From Sinotaia quadrata (taxonomy: Eukaryota > Mollusca > Gastropoda > Architaenioglossa > Viviparidae), in contig CM054184.1 in NCBI GenBank assembly GCA_028829895.1, forward strand, positions 27,477,701-27,541,700: 64,000 nucleotides of DNA, read 5' to 3'. The notes under the pieces were generated by a model, which saw nothing but the letters and a program-made list of their open reading frames with translations, did not search any database and was not told the origin of the DNA. Every line of letters starts with the position of its first letter. Position 1 is the first letter of the stretch. Positions 13,011 to 26,100 of the stretch are shown one piece after another. The position numbers and the translations under genes were made by a program.

Positions 13011-13045
13011 CAGACGAGGAAGTTCATGTAAGGCCGCCATGTTGG
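13011..13045 (-). promoter_or_regulatory. Candidate gene 1 first exon with ATGGCGGCC (YY1-like) motif and splice donor
   Basis: In mRNA sense the sequence reads CCAACATGGCGGCC and then reaches donor CGTCTG|GTGAGA at 13011/13010. The AA(N)ATGGCGGC form is the known YY1 site often found just after transcription starts. The upstream ATG would give MAALHELPRL before the splice. Candidate first exons of genes A and B carry the same core and a donor. The transcription start and splicing to 10.6 kb are inferred. Confidence 0.4.
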
Positions 13046-13639
13046 ATTACGATGAAATCAACCTCTCGTGAGGTCAAGGTTATAAACTTGCAAGCCGCAA
13101 AAACAACTTTTCGAAAGGGGTGGGTGTTTGCCCTCTGCACCTATATTCTGGCTCATTGTTTTAGTCTCCTGACCTGGACAGTTTAGTATAAATAATGAAA
13201 GGCCGAAATTTTCAGTTTTGCATTTGTCACTGCAAATCAACTCATAATCTGTTGTCTGTACTCTGGCTTTGGATTAAACTGAAAAAATATAATTGTTTTC
13301 AGTATATGGAATTTAAAGCTATTGCAGAATTTAATCATTTAATTAATTTTAAATAGTGTAATCAGCGGCATGTTATTGGCTGCAAATTCACTGGGTAGTT
13401 TTTTGTTTGTTTGTTTGTTTGTTTTGAATAGCTTATTAATGAGATTTACGGAATATATTTAGGCCTATTTCAGTGAAAGTAAAGAAATAAAAAGAATATA
13501 ATTATTACCAACAATTAGCATATAATTACACACTTTGGGAGTTGTATTGTAGAAACTTTAGAAAATGTCACTTCAGATTGTTATTGATGAAGTGCGGCGC
13601 TGTTCACTTAGAGCAGTAGTCTATGCTGCAGGGCGCTTA

Positions 13640-13950
13640 CAATGTTATGTTGTCATGTTCTGCTCATTTATAGTGTGATGTTGCCATGCTCTGTTCATTT
13701 ATGGAGTGATGTTGCATTGCTCTGTTCATTTTTGGAATGATATTGCCATACTCTGTTCATTTATGGAGTGATGTTGCATTGCTCTGTTCATTTATGGAGT
13801 GATATTGCCAGGCTCTGTTTATTTACAGTGTGATGTTGCCAGGCGTACTTCAGTTACAATGTGATGTTGCAGGGCATTGTTCATTGTTTATGCTGCAAGG
13901 GGCTATTCAGTTACAATGTGATGTTGCAAAGCATTGTTCATTGTTATGAT
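13640..13950. repeat. ~37-bp imperfect minisatellite upstream of gene 1
   Basis: About eight diverged units around GTGATGTTGCCATGCTCTGT and TCATTTATGGA. The rest of 13.3-15.5 kb (gene 1 to gene A spacer) shows no gene. Confidence 0.75.
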
Positions 13951-15546
13951 TGTGAATGGTTACATCCATGAGAGCAAATTACACGCCTTGCTTTCTTAAA
14001 TTTTACTTTCTAGTTAGTTTCTATTTTTCTATAATTGATATTGATATCGTGTAACATGTCATTATTGTTGATCGTCAGAGTAGTCTATCACTGTATTCAT
14101 TAATAAAGAGAAGCGCAAATATTCCAAATGAACTTCCTTCTGAAAAATAAAGAATCTGAGTTACATCTCGCACAGTTTGGAGTCACACAAATAAGTCTAC
14201 TGTTATTACCATTACTGAGAAGATAGGAAACCAGAGAGGATTGTATGAACCGCATTTGAACATTGTGTCAGGTAACTGTTTCCAATGGAGTGTGCTATAC
14301 TGTGTTAGCCACTAAGGGAATGTTCATATGATTAGGTGTACTATTTATTGGAAAGGCTATGTCGGAGGTATCAACTTGGGAAGTAAAGTGACTGACAGTG
14401 AATTTGGAGTATTCCACAGAGAGTTTACTAGTCTATGTTTCAAGGACTGAATTTCACTGGATACTGTATTTCAGAAGTGCATGTGTTAAGTTAAAAACAA
14501 ACTGTGAATTTTATGGACATGAACATTACATCACAAGAACCGTTCCAGACTGAAGCTGATAACAAGTGGCTGTGATAACTGGCCAGGAACAATGCACACA
14601 AAACATCAGGTGAACCGTAACCCATATTTTCTCGTGTGTTAAACCTGTATTCGTTCAGTGATTTATGTAAATTCTTATGTTTATTCTTTTTCTTATTCTA
14701 ACTGTTTAGAGCGTAGAAATATTAATGCTTGATTTGTGAAGCCTAGTAATTGTTCTAGGAAAAATGTTGATATTAATTTGTGTGTATCCTCTGTAATTGT
14801 TTTATGAGATAATTTAAATGACCATTCTTCTTATTCTTTCTAATTGTTGAATTTATGAGAGAAGTATTTGAATTCTGAAATCTATATTATTACCTTGGTG
14901 TGGTTTTATCAACAATGAAAACAAGTTAATTTTATTATTCTGTTTCTTTAATAAAATTTGTTACATTTTAAAAACTATTTCTTATTGAGTGAGAGAGGGA
15001 CAGTTGAAGGCATAGCCAGATCATGTAATGATGTACTGAAAGTCGGTCGCATATATGCTTTAGAATCGGAATGAGAGACGTGGGGGGGGGGGGCTAGAAG
15101 ACAGATTGACGGACAAGATAGAGCTGTAGAATCTGTTATTCTAAGAAGTAATGCTTGAGAGGGGAGATAACCAATAGATAGAACTTTCAAGGTCTGACTT
15201 AGTAGTCACTCTCGACCGCAGGACCAAGACCCTGTCAGTGACTGATTGATTGGCCGAGTGGAAGAATCTTATCTGTGTGTAATTTAAGGATAATTATTCA
15301 GATAGAGATTGACATTCATCTGAATCTGTGTTTAGTCTATAAAATTAGACTGTGTTTATAATCTCAGACTGTGCTTATAAAATCAGACTCAGGTCACTTG
15401 ACTATTATTATTTTATTATTTTCACATTGTTGAATGTTTAGCATTGGACAGCCACTTTGATCGCGGAGAGCAAACATTCTTACTGGACTGTTCACGAAGT
15501 CAGGATCCCTGGGTCTCAGCGTCTATTACATTACCCATATAATGTA

Positions 15547-15547
<1 letters not shown>

Positions 15548-15588
<41 letters not shown>

Positions 15589-15751
15589 CACAACACACAC
15601 ACACACGATTTATATATCATGTATGGGCGGTTGATTGAAACTATAGATGATGGGCTCATGTGTCATATTCACTTCTTTCATATCCTGCAGCTGTAATGAT
15701 GTACCATATCAGATTATTTTTATATCTGTGTGTGTGTGTGTGTGTGTGTGT
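15548..15751. repeat. (CA)n and (TG)n microsatellites
   Basis: A (CA)n tract at about 15548-15606 and a (TG)n tract at about 15727-15751 are 120 bp apart in opposite sense and could form a hairpin. Confidence 0.9.
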
Positions 15752-15809
15752 GTACACGACTAATAAAAAAAGCACACGCATTATAATAATAACAAAATAG
15801 TAATTTACA

Positions 15810-16060
15810 GATTTTGATAAGAAAGTTCTTTAATAACTGCACTTACTGTTATTGATAAGAGAGCTCTTTAATAACAGAACTCACTGCTACAATAGAAAGC
15901 GTTACAGTTTGATAAAAGAACTCTTTAATAACTGTACTCACTGTTATTGATAAGAGAGCTCTTTAATAACAGAACTCACTGCTACAATAGAAAGCGTTAC
16001 AGTTTGATAAAAGAACTCTTTAATAACTGCACTCACTGTTACAATGGAAAGCGTTACAAA
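15810..16060. repeat. ~98-bp tandem repeat, 2.5 copies
   Basis: Units contain TTGATAAGAGAGCTCTTTAA and CTACAATAGAAAGCGTTACA. Located in the 3' flank of gene A. Confidence 0.85.
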
Positions 16061-16439
16061 ATTTCATTTTTAAAAAAATGGTATTAAGTAACTGCACAAA
16101 CTCTATAAAGGCAAGTGCTAAGCGCTTGGTAAGAGTAATACATAACGTGTTGACAGATCCGGTCTTTCAGTTTTGACCGAAAGACACTTATGGATAGAAC
16201 ACATTTGAATGGATATGACATACTAGCACTCTAAATAGATAGACAGGTATAGAAACAAAATACATGTAGAAGTGACAGTGCACTGTTCTAAATTAGAGAA
16301 TTTAACAAACACGCACGCACGCACAGAATACATGCAATGTGTGTGTGTTCTCTATTAACACTGTCTTTTTCATATATCGTCAACAGCGAATACTCTCATA
16401 GAAATAAGGTTAAGGCATGAAAGGGACTTAATTTGTAGC

Positions 16440-16720
16440 TCTAGCATCAAATACAATGACGTCAATATGACTTCTATAAGCGGCAAATACTGTTTGAGGT
16501 CAGTGTGACTTCTGTTAGCGGCAAATACAAAACATCAGTTTGACTTCTGTTAGTGGCAAATACAAAATATCAGTGTGACTTCTGCTAGCGGCAAATATAA
16601 AACACCAGTGTGACTTCTGCTAGCGACAAATACAAAACATCAGTGCGACTTCTGCTAGCGGCAAATACTAAACATCAGTGTGACTTCTGTTAGCGGCAAA
16701 TACAAAAACTTCATTATGAC
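16440..16720. repeat. ~36-bp minisatellite, 7-8 copies
   Basis: Units read roughly TGACTTCTGTTAGCGGCAAA then TACAAAACATCAGTG. It lies just beyond the gene A polyadenylation signal. Confidence 0.85.
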
Positions 16721-16737
16721 TCCACCCTATTAACTTC

Positions 16738-16743
16738 TTTATT
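16738..16743 (-). terminator. Gene A polyadenylation signal AATAAA
   Basis: AATAAA on the minus strand about 106 nt after the gene A stop. It is the first canonical signal in the 3' flank, so cleavage would fall near 16.71-16.73 kb. It lies at the edge of a ~36-bp minisatellite (16.44-16.72 kb). Confidence 0.5.
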
Positions 16744-16796
16744 CAATGAATTGCTATTTTAGTGACGAATACATTACAGTCGAACACTGACATTTA

Positions 16797-16890
16797 CATG
16801 TATTCTACTAGCTCTCCCAGTAACTCTTTGATAAGCTGTCGTTGACATTTACGTGTATTCTACTAGCTCTCCCAGTAACATTTCTGATAA
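16797..16890 (-). repeat. 56-bp duplication of the gene A coding 3' end
   Basis: TTACTGGGAGAGCTAGTAGA and the flanking bases occur twice, once in the coding end of exon 5 and once in the 3' UTR directly after the stop. Confidence 0.85.
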
Positions 16891-17154
16891 GCTGTCGCTG
16901 CCATTTTCCTCTGGAAATAAACTGAAAACCATTCTGTCGAGAAATGACGGTATGTGGGCACGATTTGTGTTCATGTTTGTTAACAACACAGGTCTGAAGC
17001 GAGTTCTCCCGTTCTTCGTCTCTGCTTGTTCCTTCTTGATTTTCTCATGCAGTGTGCAGATGATGTCCCTTTGAACTTCTGGCACTTCTTTATCTGTACT
17101 TTTTTCTGCATACTGCTGATAACCCGGACTCACAACCACAAGAATTTTCCAGGC
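16849..17154 (-). CDS. Gene A exon 5, second half of SEFIR domain and stop
   Basis: 306 nt, acceptor TTGTCTGCAG|GCC, TAA stop at 16849-16851. It encodes AWKILVVVSPGYQQYAEK, a long helix region, then FRPVLLTN and a tail ending LVEYT. The tail is shorter than in gene B. The last ~56 bp, including the stop region, are duplicated just downstream (16797-16850), consistent with a tandem event at the 3' end of the reading frame. Confidence 0.82.
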   Translation of the reverse strand, partial: AWKILVVVSPGYQQYAEKSTDKEVPEVQRDIICTLHEKIKKEQAETKNGRTRFRPVLLTNMNTNRAHIPSFLDRMVFSLFPEENGSDSLSEMLLGELVEYT

Positions 17155-20100
17155 CTGCAGACAAAATCAAACCCTCAGTCAAAGAGAGTTTTGTTTTGTT
17201 TTAATATTATTATTAGTTCCATATTTCTATATTATTATTAATGTTTTCTTACAACGTAAAAAATGAGTGCTTAGTTTCTATGTTATTATTAGCCTATTGT
17301 TTTGTAACTATATTATTATTAGTGTTTTGCTTATTATTATTATTGTTTTGTTTCAATATTGTTATTGGTGCTGTTTCTATATTATTATAAGTGTTTTGTT
17401 TCTATATTATTATTATTATTATTGTTTTGTTTCAATATTGTCATTGGTGCCGTGTTTCTATATTATTATTAGTGTTTTATTTCTGTATGAGTATTAGTGT
17501 TTTATTTCTATATGAATATTAGTGTTTTATTTCTATATGATTATTAGTGTTTTATTTCTATATGAGTATTAGTGTTTTATTTCTATATGAGTATTAGTGT
17601 TTTATTTCTATATGAGTATTAGCAGTAGCTCATGATATGTAAAGGAGTGAGTATTCCCAGAATGTCTATCAACAGAGTGATTGCTAGTTGCTATCCCACA
17701 AAAATCCCACACACAGACAAAATGTGTTCATTTACTCATGCAGGCAAGAGAAACAGCAACAATCATTATGTTCATTTGTCATTCAGGAGTAACATCAACA
17801 ATTACATGTCATTTGACTGAGGTTCTGTATCCCTGACAAAGCACATCACAATTACTTCACAATTACTAGTGCAGAGAAACATCAACAATTATTATGTTCA
17901 TCTGTCTTTCAGGCTTTGAGTGAGTTTCTGTGTCCTCAGTACAGTGCAGTAGAGATGTAAATAAAGATTTGTGGAGTGTTTGGGCACCCAGTACAGTGCA
18001 GTAGAGATGTAAATAAAGTTTTATGGAGTGCTTTGGTACCTAGAACAAATACAGTAGTTGGACTGAAGTTTTATGGAGTGTTTTGGTACCTAGAACAAAT
18101 ACAGTAGTTGGACTGAAATTTTATGGAGTGTTTTGGTACCTAGAACAAATACAGTAGTTGGACTGAAGTTTTATGGAGTGTTTTGGTACCCAGAACAAAT
18201 ACAGGAGTTGGACTGAAGTTTTATGGAGTGTTTTGGTGCCAAGAACAAATACAGTCAAACTGAAGGTTTATGGAATGTTTGGGTGCCAAAAACAAATACA
18301 GTGTCAGTTTATGGAGTATTTTGGCACCTAGAACAATGGAAATACAATTGTCATAATGAAGGTTTATAGAGTATTTGTCAAAATAAAGGTTTATGGTGTT
18401 TTATAGAATGAAGGTTGTGGCGTGTTTGTCACAATGAAAGTTTGTGGAGTGTTTGTCAGCATGCAGGTATGTGGAATATTTGTCAGAATGAAGGTATATA
18501 GAGCATTTAGGCACCCTGAACAATGCAAGTACAGTAGTACGATACAATATCACATCAATGTTTCACAATTAAAAATAATTTTGCTATTTATATAAAGTGG
18601 ATAAGATCAGGCTATCCCTAGTTTGGAATTATGGAATTCTACCAATATATCCAATACAATTTATGGGAATGCTAATTACATTTCATGTCCATATCTTGCT
18701 GGTATCAACAGTTATGTATTAGGGTCCTGTTGGACACTACTTTCGCATTATTAACTACCATTACTCGTCAGTAAACAGATTAGACTTTTAGGAATATCAC
18801 GATATAAAATTGTCTGTTAGGCATATCATGATATAAAATTGTCTGAACATTAGGCATATCATGATGCAAAGTTGTCTGTTAGGCATATCATGATCCAAAA
18901 TTGTCTGTTAGGCATATCATGATGCAAAGTTATCTGTTAGGCATATCATGATGCAAAGTTGTCTGTTAGGCATATCGTGATGCAAAGTTGTCTGTTAGGC
19001 ATATCATGATACACACTTGTCTGTTAGGCATATCATGATATAAAATTGTCTGAACATTAGTCATATCTTGATACAAAATTGTCTGTTAGGCATATCATGA
19101 TACAAAATTGTCTGAACATTAGGCATATCATGATACAAAGTTTTCTGTTAGGTATATTATGATACAAAATTGTCTGAACATTAGGCATATCATGATGCAA
19201 AGTTGTCTGTTAGGCATATCGTGATACAAAGTTGTCTGTTAGGCATATCATGATAAAAAAATTGTATCATTGAACATTAGGCATATCATGATGCAAAATT
19301 GTCTTTTAGGTATATCATGATGTAGTAGAATTCTGTTATGCATATACTGAATCATATGACCTACTAGGCAGCAATGTGATTCTAATTCTCTCTCACACAT
19401 ACAAACAAAATATCCGTTCTGGAAGAAAATGTAAACCCACTTAAAATTTGAAAAACAAATATAAACATCTAAACATAAGGTACATGGAATTGAAATATAT
19501 TTTACAGTGATCTGGTTTATGTAACCATATCGAGTAAAGTATTTTATAGCCTGCAAATATGATTATAATAAACTTGCCATAACTTGATTAATTTACAGAC
19601 TGATAATACTTTGATGAAATTACTTACACATAATACATAGATCAATATGTCCACACATAATATCCTGATGAGTCTGCCTGCACATAAGACCTAGATGAAT
19701 TTACTTCTGTATAATACCCTGATGAATGTGCTTGCACATAGCAACTTGATGAATGAATTTACTTATAATTGCAATAATTAGCATTATCAATGAAACTTTT
19801 ACATATTTATGCATTTCAACACAATCAATTTAAATCATATCTTTCAAAAAGTATTTTTCAAATAATGTTTACAGATTTTAACATTTTAATGCAATCCAGT
19901 TAAATCACATCTTTAAATAGTATTTTTTGCTGAAACGTTTACTCATTTTTGCATGTGGAAATTAAGTGAAATCATACCTTTAAGTAGCATTTTTCTATGT
20001 AACTTTGACAGGACTGTAAATCACAGTCAGGAAAGTTGTGCGTCTTCCCTGACAAGGAAATCAAGGACAAAGATGGAAAAACTGCCACATAAGATATGTT

Positions 20101-23100
20101 CTTTGTGTCCAGAAAACTGCATAAAGACTTCAGCTCTTCAGCCAATCTTTCAGGGTCATTTTTGTCACCACCCATAATCAAGACGAAGTGAAGTCCATCT
20201 GTTACAAAGAAGAGATAATTTGACTCTTTCTAGATACCTTAATACTTTATCAGTGTACAAATACGTGCAGATACTTCTAGCACTTTATCAGCCTACAAAA
20301 ATGTGTATGTAATCAAGATTCTCATATCTCGTCTATAGAATTTGTGGTTGTTATTATGATAGAGAGTTTTTTACTATTACTGATACAGGAATTGAGACTG
20401 CAAGTTTCTGTAGTAAGCTCAACAACCGCCAGTTCCGCACACAGGAAAAATATTAGAGGGAATGTTGCTAGTTAATGGTTATGATTATTATTAATCCTCA
20501 TAACAAGTTTTGAGAATCTTAATTTATGTTATTAATAATTCTCCAGTAGACACCAAACGTCTCTCTCACTTGGTGGATATGTGGGTGCTGCATACGATTT
20601 CCGTCTTTCACAACATTAAAGACAAATTATTAAATCAATAATCAAATTTACCTATATCAAATACAATCAAAAGATTATTTGACATCAATATTTCCACGAA
20701 ACCACATTCAAATAATTTCAATGCCTATACAATCTTATATCCTAAAACACAATTCAGCATAGATGCTTACAAAAAATATATGGTTCATTTCATTATATTC
20801 TGATACCTATATTTTGATGAATGTTTTGTAGTGGTACTGGAAGTGTATATTATAGAATGAAAAGTTGCATAAATAATACCAATACACAAGAAGGGAAAGA
20901 TGCTACTCGATCAAGCTCAAATAGACCTATATCATTACTCTCTACAATAGGAAAACACGAGAAACAACAATAATTAATAAACGAATACAACACCTCTTAA
21001 AAACAGCTCTTTGATAGCCCGAGCATGTGCAATCCTAAATACACTTCACCATAACGGACAAACTAAGAAACTATTCGACTTCCTCCGGACTAGACTAACT
21101 AACTCACGTCCAACCACACTCTTACTTGATATAACCCAAGCATTCTATACAATATGGCATGAAACAATCCTATTCAAAACACTTAAACTATTCACAACAG
21201 CTGCATTTTTCACACGCAGGACTTTCTACACAAAAGTAAACAGCACAGACTACACACAAAGAGAGAGAAAAACTACGAAACACAAAAAAACAATCACACC
21301 ACTAATACATTGGGCAGGAAACAGGAAACAGGAGACAGACAAAACTAAAGCAATAAACTTCTCACTAAAATAGCAATGCCAAATTCTTAAGTCGGATATG
21401 AAGGTTTCAATGTATTTGATAACTAGAAGTCATCGCATCTCAAATATAAGGAAATAATCTTGGCAAACTGGAATGAAAAAATACCTTTCAGGCTCACCTG
21501 AAAAGATAATACCTTTTGGGCTTACCTGTTAAAGAAAAATCCTGTTCGGATCATCTGTAAAAGAAAAAGCCTTTTTGGCTCACCTGAAAAAGGAAAAGTC
21601 TTCCTGTTAAAAATAGAAATGCTTACTTGGCTTACCTGGAAAAACAAAAACCTGCCTGGCTTACCTAGAAAAGGAAAAGCCGTCTTGGCTTAACTGGAAA
21701 AGGAAAAACCTTCTTGACTGACCTGAAAAAGAAACAGCCTTTCTGGCTTACCTGGAGAAAGAGTTTCTTTTATCTGCAGTATGAGGGGCTCTTGCACAGA
21801 ACTTGCGTCAATTGGCTTTTTGACTGAGGTCAGGTGACGTGTATCCCCAGGCGGAATGTAACAGGAAGACATAAGATCATCTTGCCGTACGTTATCTGAT
21901 GACAGACCATCTGTAGATAGCGTGTTATACGACGACAAACCATCCCTAGGTGGTATGTTAAGTACTAGACCATCCCTAGATGGTATGTTAAGTACTACAT
22001 CATCCCTAGATGGTATGTTAAGTACTATATCATCCCCAGGTAGTACGTTAAGTGTAAGACCATCCTTACTTGGTATGTTAAGTGACAGATTATTTAGCTG
22101 TGACATAAGTTGATGATTACCAGGTGAGATCAAGGCATATGGGTTCGTACTTGATTTATCCATTAGGTAGCTATTAGCCGATGTTATCTGTTCCTTACAA
22201 CTATCAGCAGGCTGTAAGAAAGTGGGTTGGAGGTGCTTCGTGGACCTGAACGTCTGACGATCTTTGTTCAGTACACATTCGTTTGACGACAGGCCAAACG
22301 GGAATTTTCCTGCCGGTTCTGGACCTCTTGGATCGTAGGAAGTGGACTGCGCGACCCCGGTGCCACAATACTTTGACTCCACACTTGCTTTACCAAAATA
22401 ATTTAATGTCAAGGACCTCTCAGTGTCAGCAATGTGGCTATTAACTGAAGCATATATCTGTGGTCTTTCTGACCTTTGACACTGGTCACACTCACAAAGA
22501 GTGGCCTCGCTGTTCTCTTGTCCCACACGGGTGTCCATCCGGAAATTGTTCTTGATTTCTGGAAGGTTAGAAACATGAAAATATCATGAGTCTAAAGATC
22601 TTGAAAATTGAAATAGAGCAAGGTAAAGACTGAAATAGAGCAAGTTAATGGACTGAAATAGAGCAAGTTAATGGACTGAAATAGAGCAAGCTAAGGGACT
22701 GAAATAGAGTAAGTTGAAAAACATGTCACTGAGCAATTTACAAAAATAAAATAGAGAAGATAAAGGATTAAAATAGAGCAAGTTCAAAGACTGATAAAGA
22801 ACAAATTAAAGCAACGAAGATAAAATATTTGCAGTAGAACAAATTAAAACTAAGATAAAATATTTGCAGTAGAACAAATTAAAGCAACTAAGTTAAAATG
22901 TTTGTAGTAGAACAAATTAAAGCAACTAAGATAAAATGTTTGTAGTAGAACAAATTAAAGCAACTAAGATAAAATGTTTGTAGTAGAACAAATTAAAGCA
23001 ACTAAGATAAAATGTTTGTAGTAGAACAAATTAAAGCAACTAAGATAAAATGTTTGCAGTAGAACAAATTAAAGCTACTAAGATAAAATGTTTGCAGTAG

Positions 23101-26100
23101 AACAAATTATAGCAAACTAAAGTTAAATTGTTTGTAATAGAATAAGTTAAGGGACTGAAATAGAACAAGCAGATTAAGTTAAAATGTTTGCAATAGAGTA
23201 AGTTAAGGGACTGAAATAGAACAAATGAAATCAGACTTTAAAATGTTTGCAATCGAATAAGGATTGAAATAAAGTTAAAGGACTGAAATAGAATGAATGA
23301 AAGCAAAGTTAAAACGTTTGCAATAGAATATAGATTAAGTAAAGGGACTGAAATAGATCAAGTAAAAGGATTTCAAAAAAGTAAAAATAAAATTTTAAAA
23401 TAGAATACACAACAAATTTAGTCATTAAAATGCAATTCAATCAATAAAGTTTTATTTTATAATTACTACGCCCGAGTTTCTTTATAAAAAAATATATCTT
23501 AATGAGTTATTTCTCTCAGAATCATGGCATCTGTTCAAGTGATTAACAATAAATACTGAATTTGCAAGGCCAAATGAAAATATTCTGTAAATCATTCAAA
23601 AAGAAAAATAAGAGAGAATAGATTGTGTTGTGTCTCCAAGTTTTGTATAATACAGACTAATTAATAAGAATGAATATTTTTCGTGACATACATTTATAGT
23701 AAATAAATGTCTGGTCAGTATTTCATAATCCAGAAGCTTGAAGTTTTAATAACAGTCAGTACCAAGTATTTCCTAACCCAAACAACAGTCAGTACCAAGT
23801 ATTTCCTAACCCAAAGACTTTAGACTTTAACTATAGTCAATAAACAGTGTTTCCTAACCCAAAGACTAAAGTTTTAACAACAGTCAGTATGAAGTATTTC
23901 CTAACCCAAAGACTAAAGTTTTAACAACAGTCAGTATGAAGTATTTCCTAACCCAAAGACTAAAGTTTTAACAACACTCAGTATGAAGTACTTCCTAACC
24001 AAAGACTAAAGTTTAACTATAGTCAGTAAGCAATATTTCCTAATTCAAAAACTAAAGTTTTAACTATAGTGGATAATCAGTATTTCATAATCCAGAGAAA
24101 AAAGTTTTCACTAACATCAGCGCACCAATATTTCAAACTAAATGCTAGATTTTAACTTCTAGAAGCCCGGTAAAGACAACAACAAAAAAAGTACACACAC
24201 CTGGCACATGCACATAGCACCTGGCTTGTAAAAAGACATGTACACAACACCTGGCTTGCAACAAAACATGCACATAGCACCTGACTTGTAAAAAGACTGT
24301 ACACAATACCTGGCTTGTAAAAAGACATGTACACAATATCTGACTTGTAACAAAACATGCACGTAGCAGTTGGTTTGTAAACAAGACATGTACACAACAC
24401 CTGGCTTGTAACAAGAACACAGCACCTGACTTGTAAAAAGATAATTATATAGCACCTGTCTTGTAACAAGAACACAGTACCTGGCTTGTACCAAGAAAAA
24501 TGAACAGCATCCAGCTTGTAACAACTACACAGCACCTGGCATGTAACAAGACAACTACACAGCACATGCATATAACAATTATGGCTTCCATGATACCACT
24601 ACCAGTGCTTTATACACTACAGAGTCAATCTGGACTAATGTAAAAACCTTTGAGTGCTGTTACAATTACTTACTTGTAAGTGTCAATTATTTCATATCCT
24701 TATCTTCAAAATCATGACTGTTTAGTATACTGTGAAGGATTTTGACAGATGTTACAATCACCTGGCAGGTATTTGTGTCAGTCAAATGAAGCTGACTATT
24801 GAGGCAACAAGTATTTTGGCTCATGGCCTTAATAAGTTAGAATCATATTACTAACCTTTACTGCCAGTTATCAATGCAGCACGAAACATCCTCTGCATAT
24901 ATTACTGCTGAAGATATGTGGTTTTGCTTGCCTAACTAATATTATATTCAAGTTTATCTCTTGACATTAACCATAATTATTTTATATTGTTATGTTTCAC
25001 TTATGATATTATGTTATAATGATTTCACTTATGATATTATATTATAAAATGTATAATGACCATGTAAGTAAGGGTATACTGTCAGAGAACACATGAAGAT
25101 GAATTCTTAGTCCATGTGTATTTTACTGGTAGATTGGAACCTTATCTGAGACATTGATTCCATAAGCATTGAGCCTTGAAGCAATGTCAGAATTTAACCA
25201 CTTTATCTTGGATGTTGACTTTGATGAGTATTGAACTGCAAAGCAACACCAGAGCAGAACATTCCCCAGGGGCCTAAGACTGGTTCAAAAAGCCACATGT
25301 GCATCTACTACAACATTCACTAGGACCCTAGGCACACATTAGGTGATCCTAAGTTAAGTAACTATAAAGCCAACAACTGCACAACTTCAGTCAACTTCTC
25401 TCAGACTTATTTTAGAGTTCACTCAGAAACATTTAGTGTTCTCTTATAAACTCATTTATAGTTCACTCATAAGAACAAACCCAATAACTACTTTTACAGT
25501 GAAATAGGACTCAAACGAACATTCTCTTACATCACCACAGGATCATGATTATGCACTATAAACATTTATAAACTCTAATTGTAACTGTTTAACTACTCGC
25601 TATATGTAACCATACTGTCTTATGTTATTTCTTGTTGAATACATTTATTGATTTATTGTTGATACATAGACAATCATGTTAGTGTGACTCACATGTTATA
25701 TGTTGTAGCCTGTCACCTGTATTTACTTACTATCCAGGCTGTATTTATCAAGGAGCTTGGGCTATCTACTAGAACTATCACTCTTCTATTCTAAATTATC
25801 TACCATTCATCTTTCTAATACAAGTGGCCAGCCAGAAGATATGTGTTGTGGATTAGCCTAAGGTAAAAGGCAGCCCAGGGTGGTGGAAAATTAACATATT
25901 GCTAATCTCCCAGCAAAAAGTCATACATTTTAAATGTTTTACCTGACATGTATTTGTCAATGATTGGAGGTCCTCGCGTCTTCATTTTTTGGAGTGTTTG
26001 ATACATTGTAAAATGTTTTGACATATGTTACAATTACCTGTCATATATTTATTTATCAATGATCTGAGGTCCCTGAGTCTTCATCTTTTGGAGTGTTTGG

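Noticed and set aside
13058..13240. 60-codon minus frame upstream of gene 1
   Set aside because: It lies upstream of the candidate start region, has no similarity I recognise, and is no longer than chance in this sequence.
15457..15696. 79-codon frame with (TH)n
   Set aside because: It is a (CA)n microsatellite.
24145..24571. Three overlapping Cys-rich minus-strand frames
   Set aside because: Open in several frames at once because of a ~30-bp repeat. No start context or splice logic.
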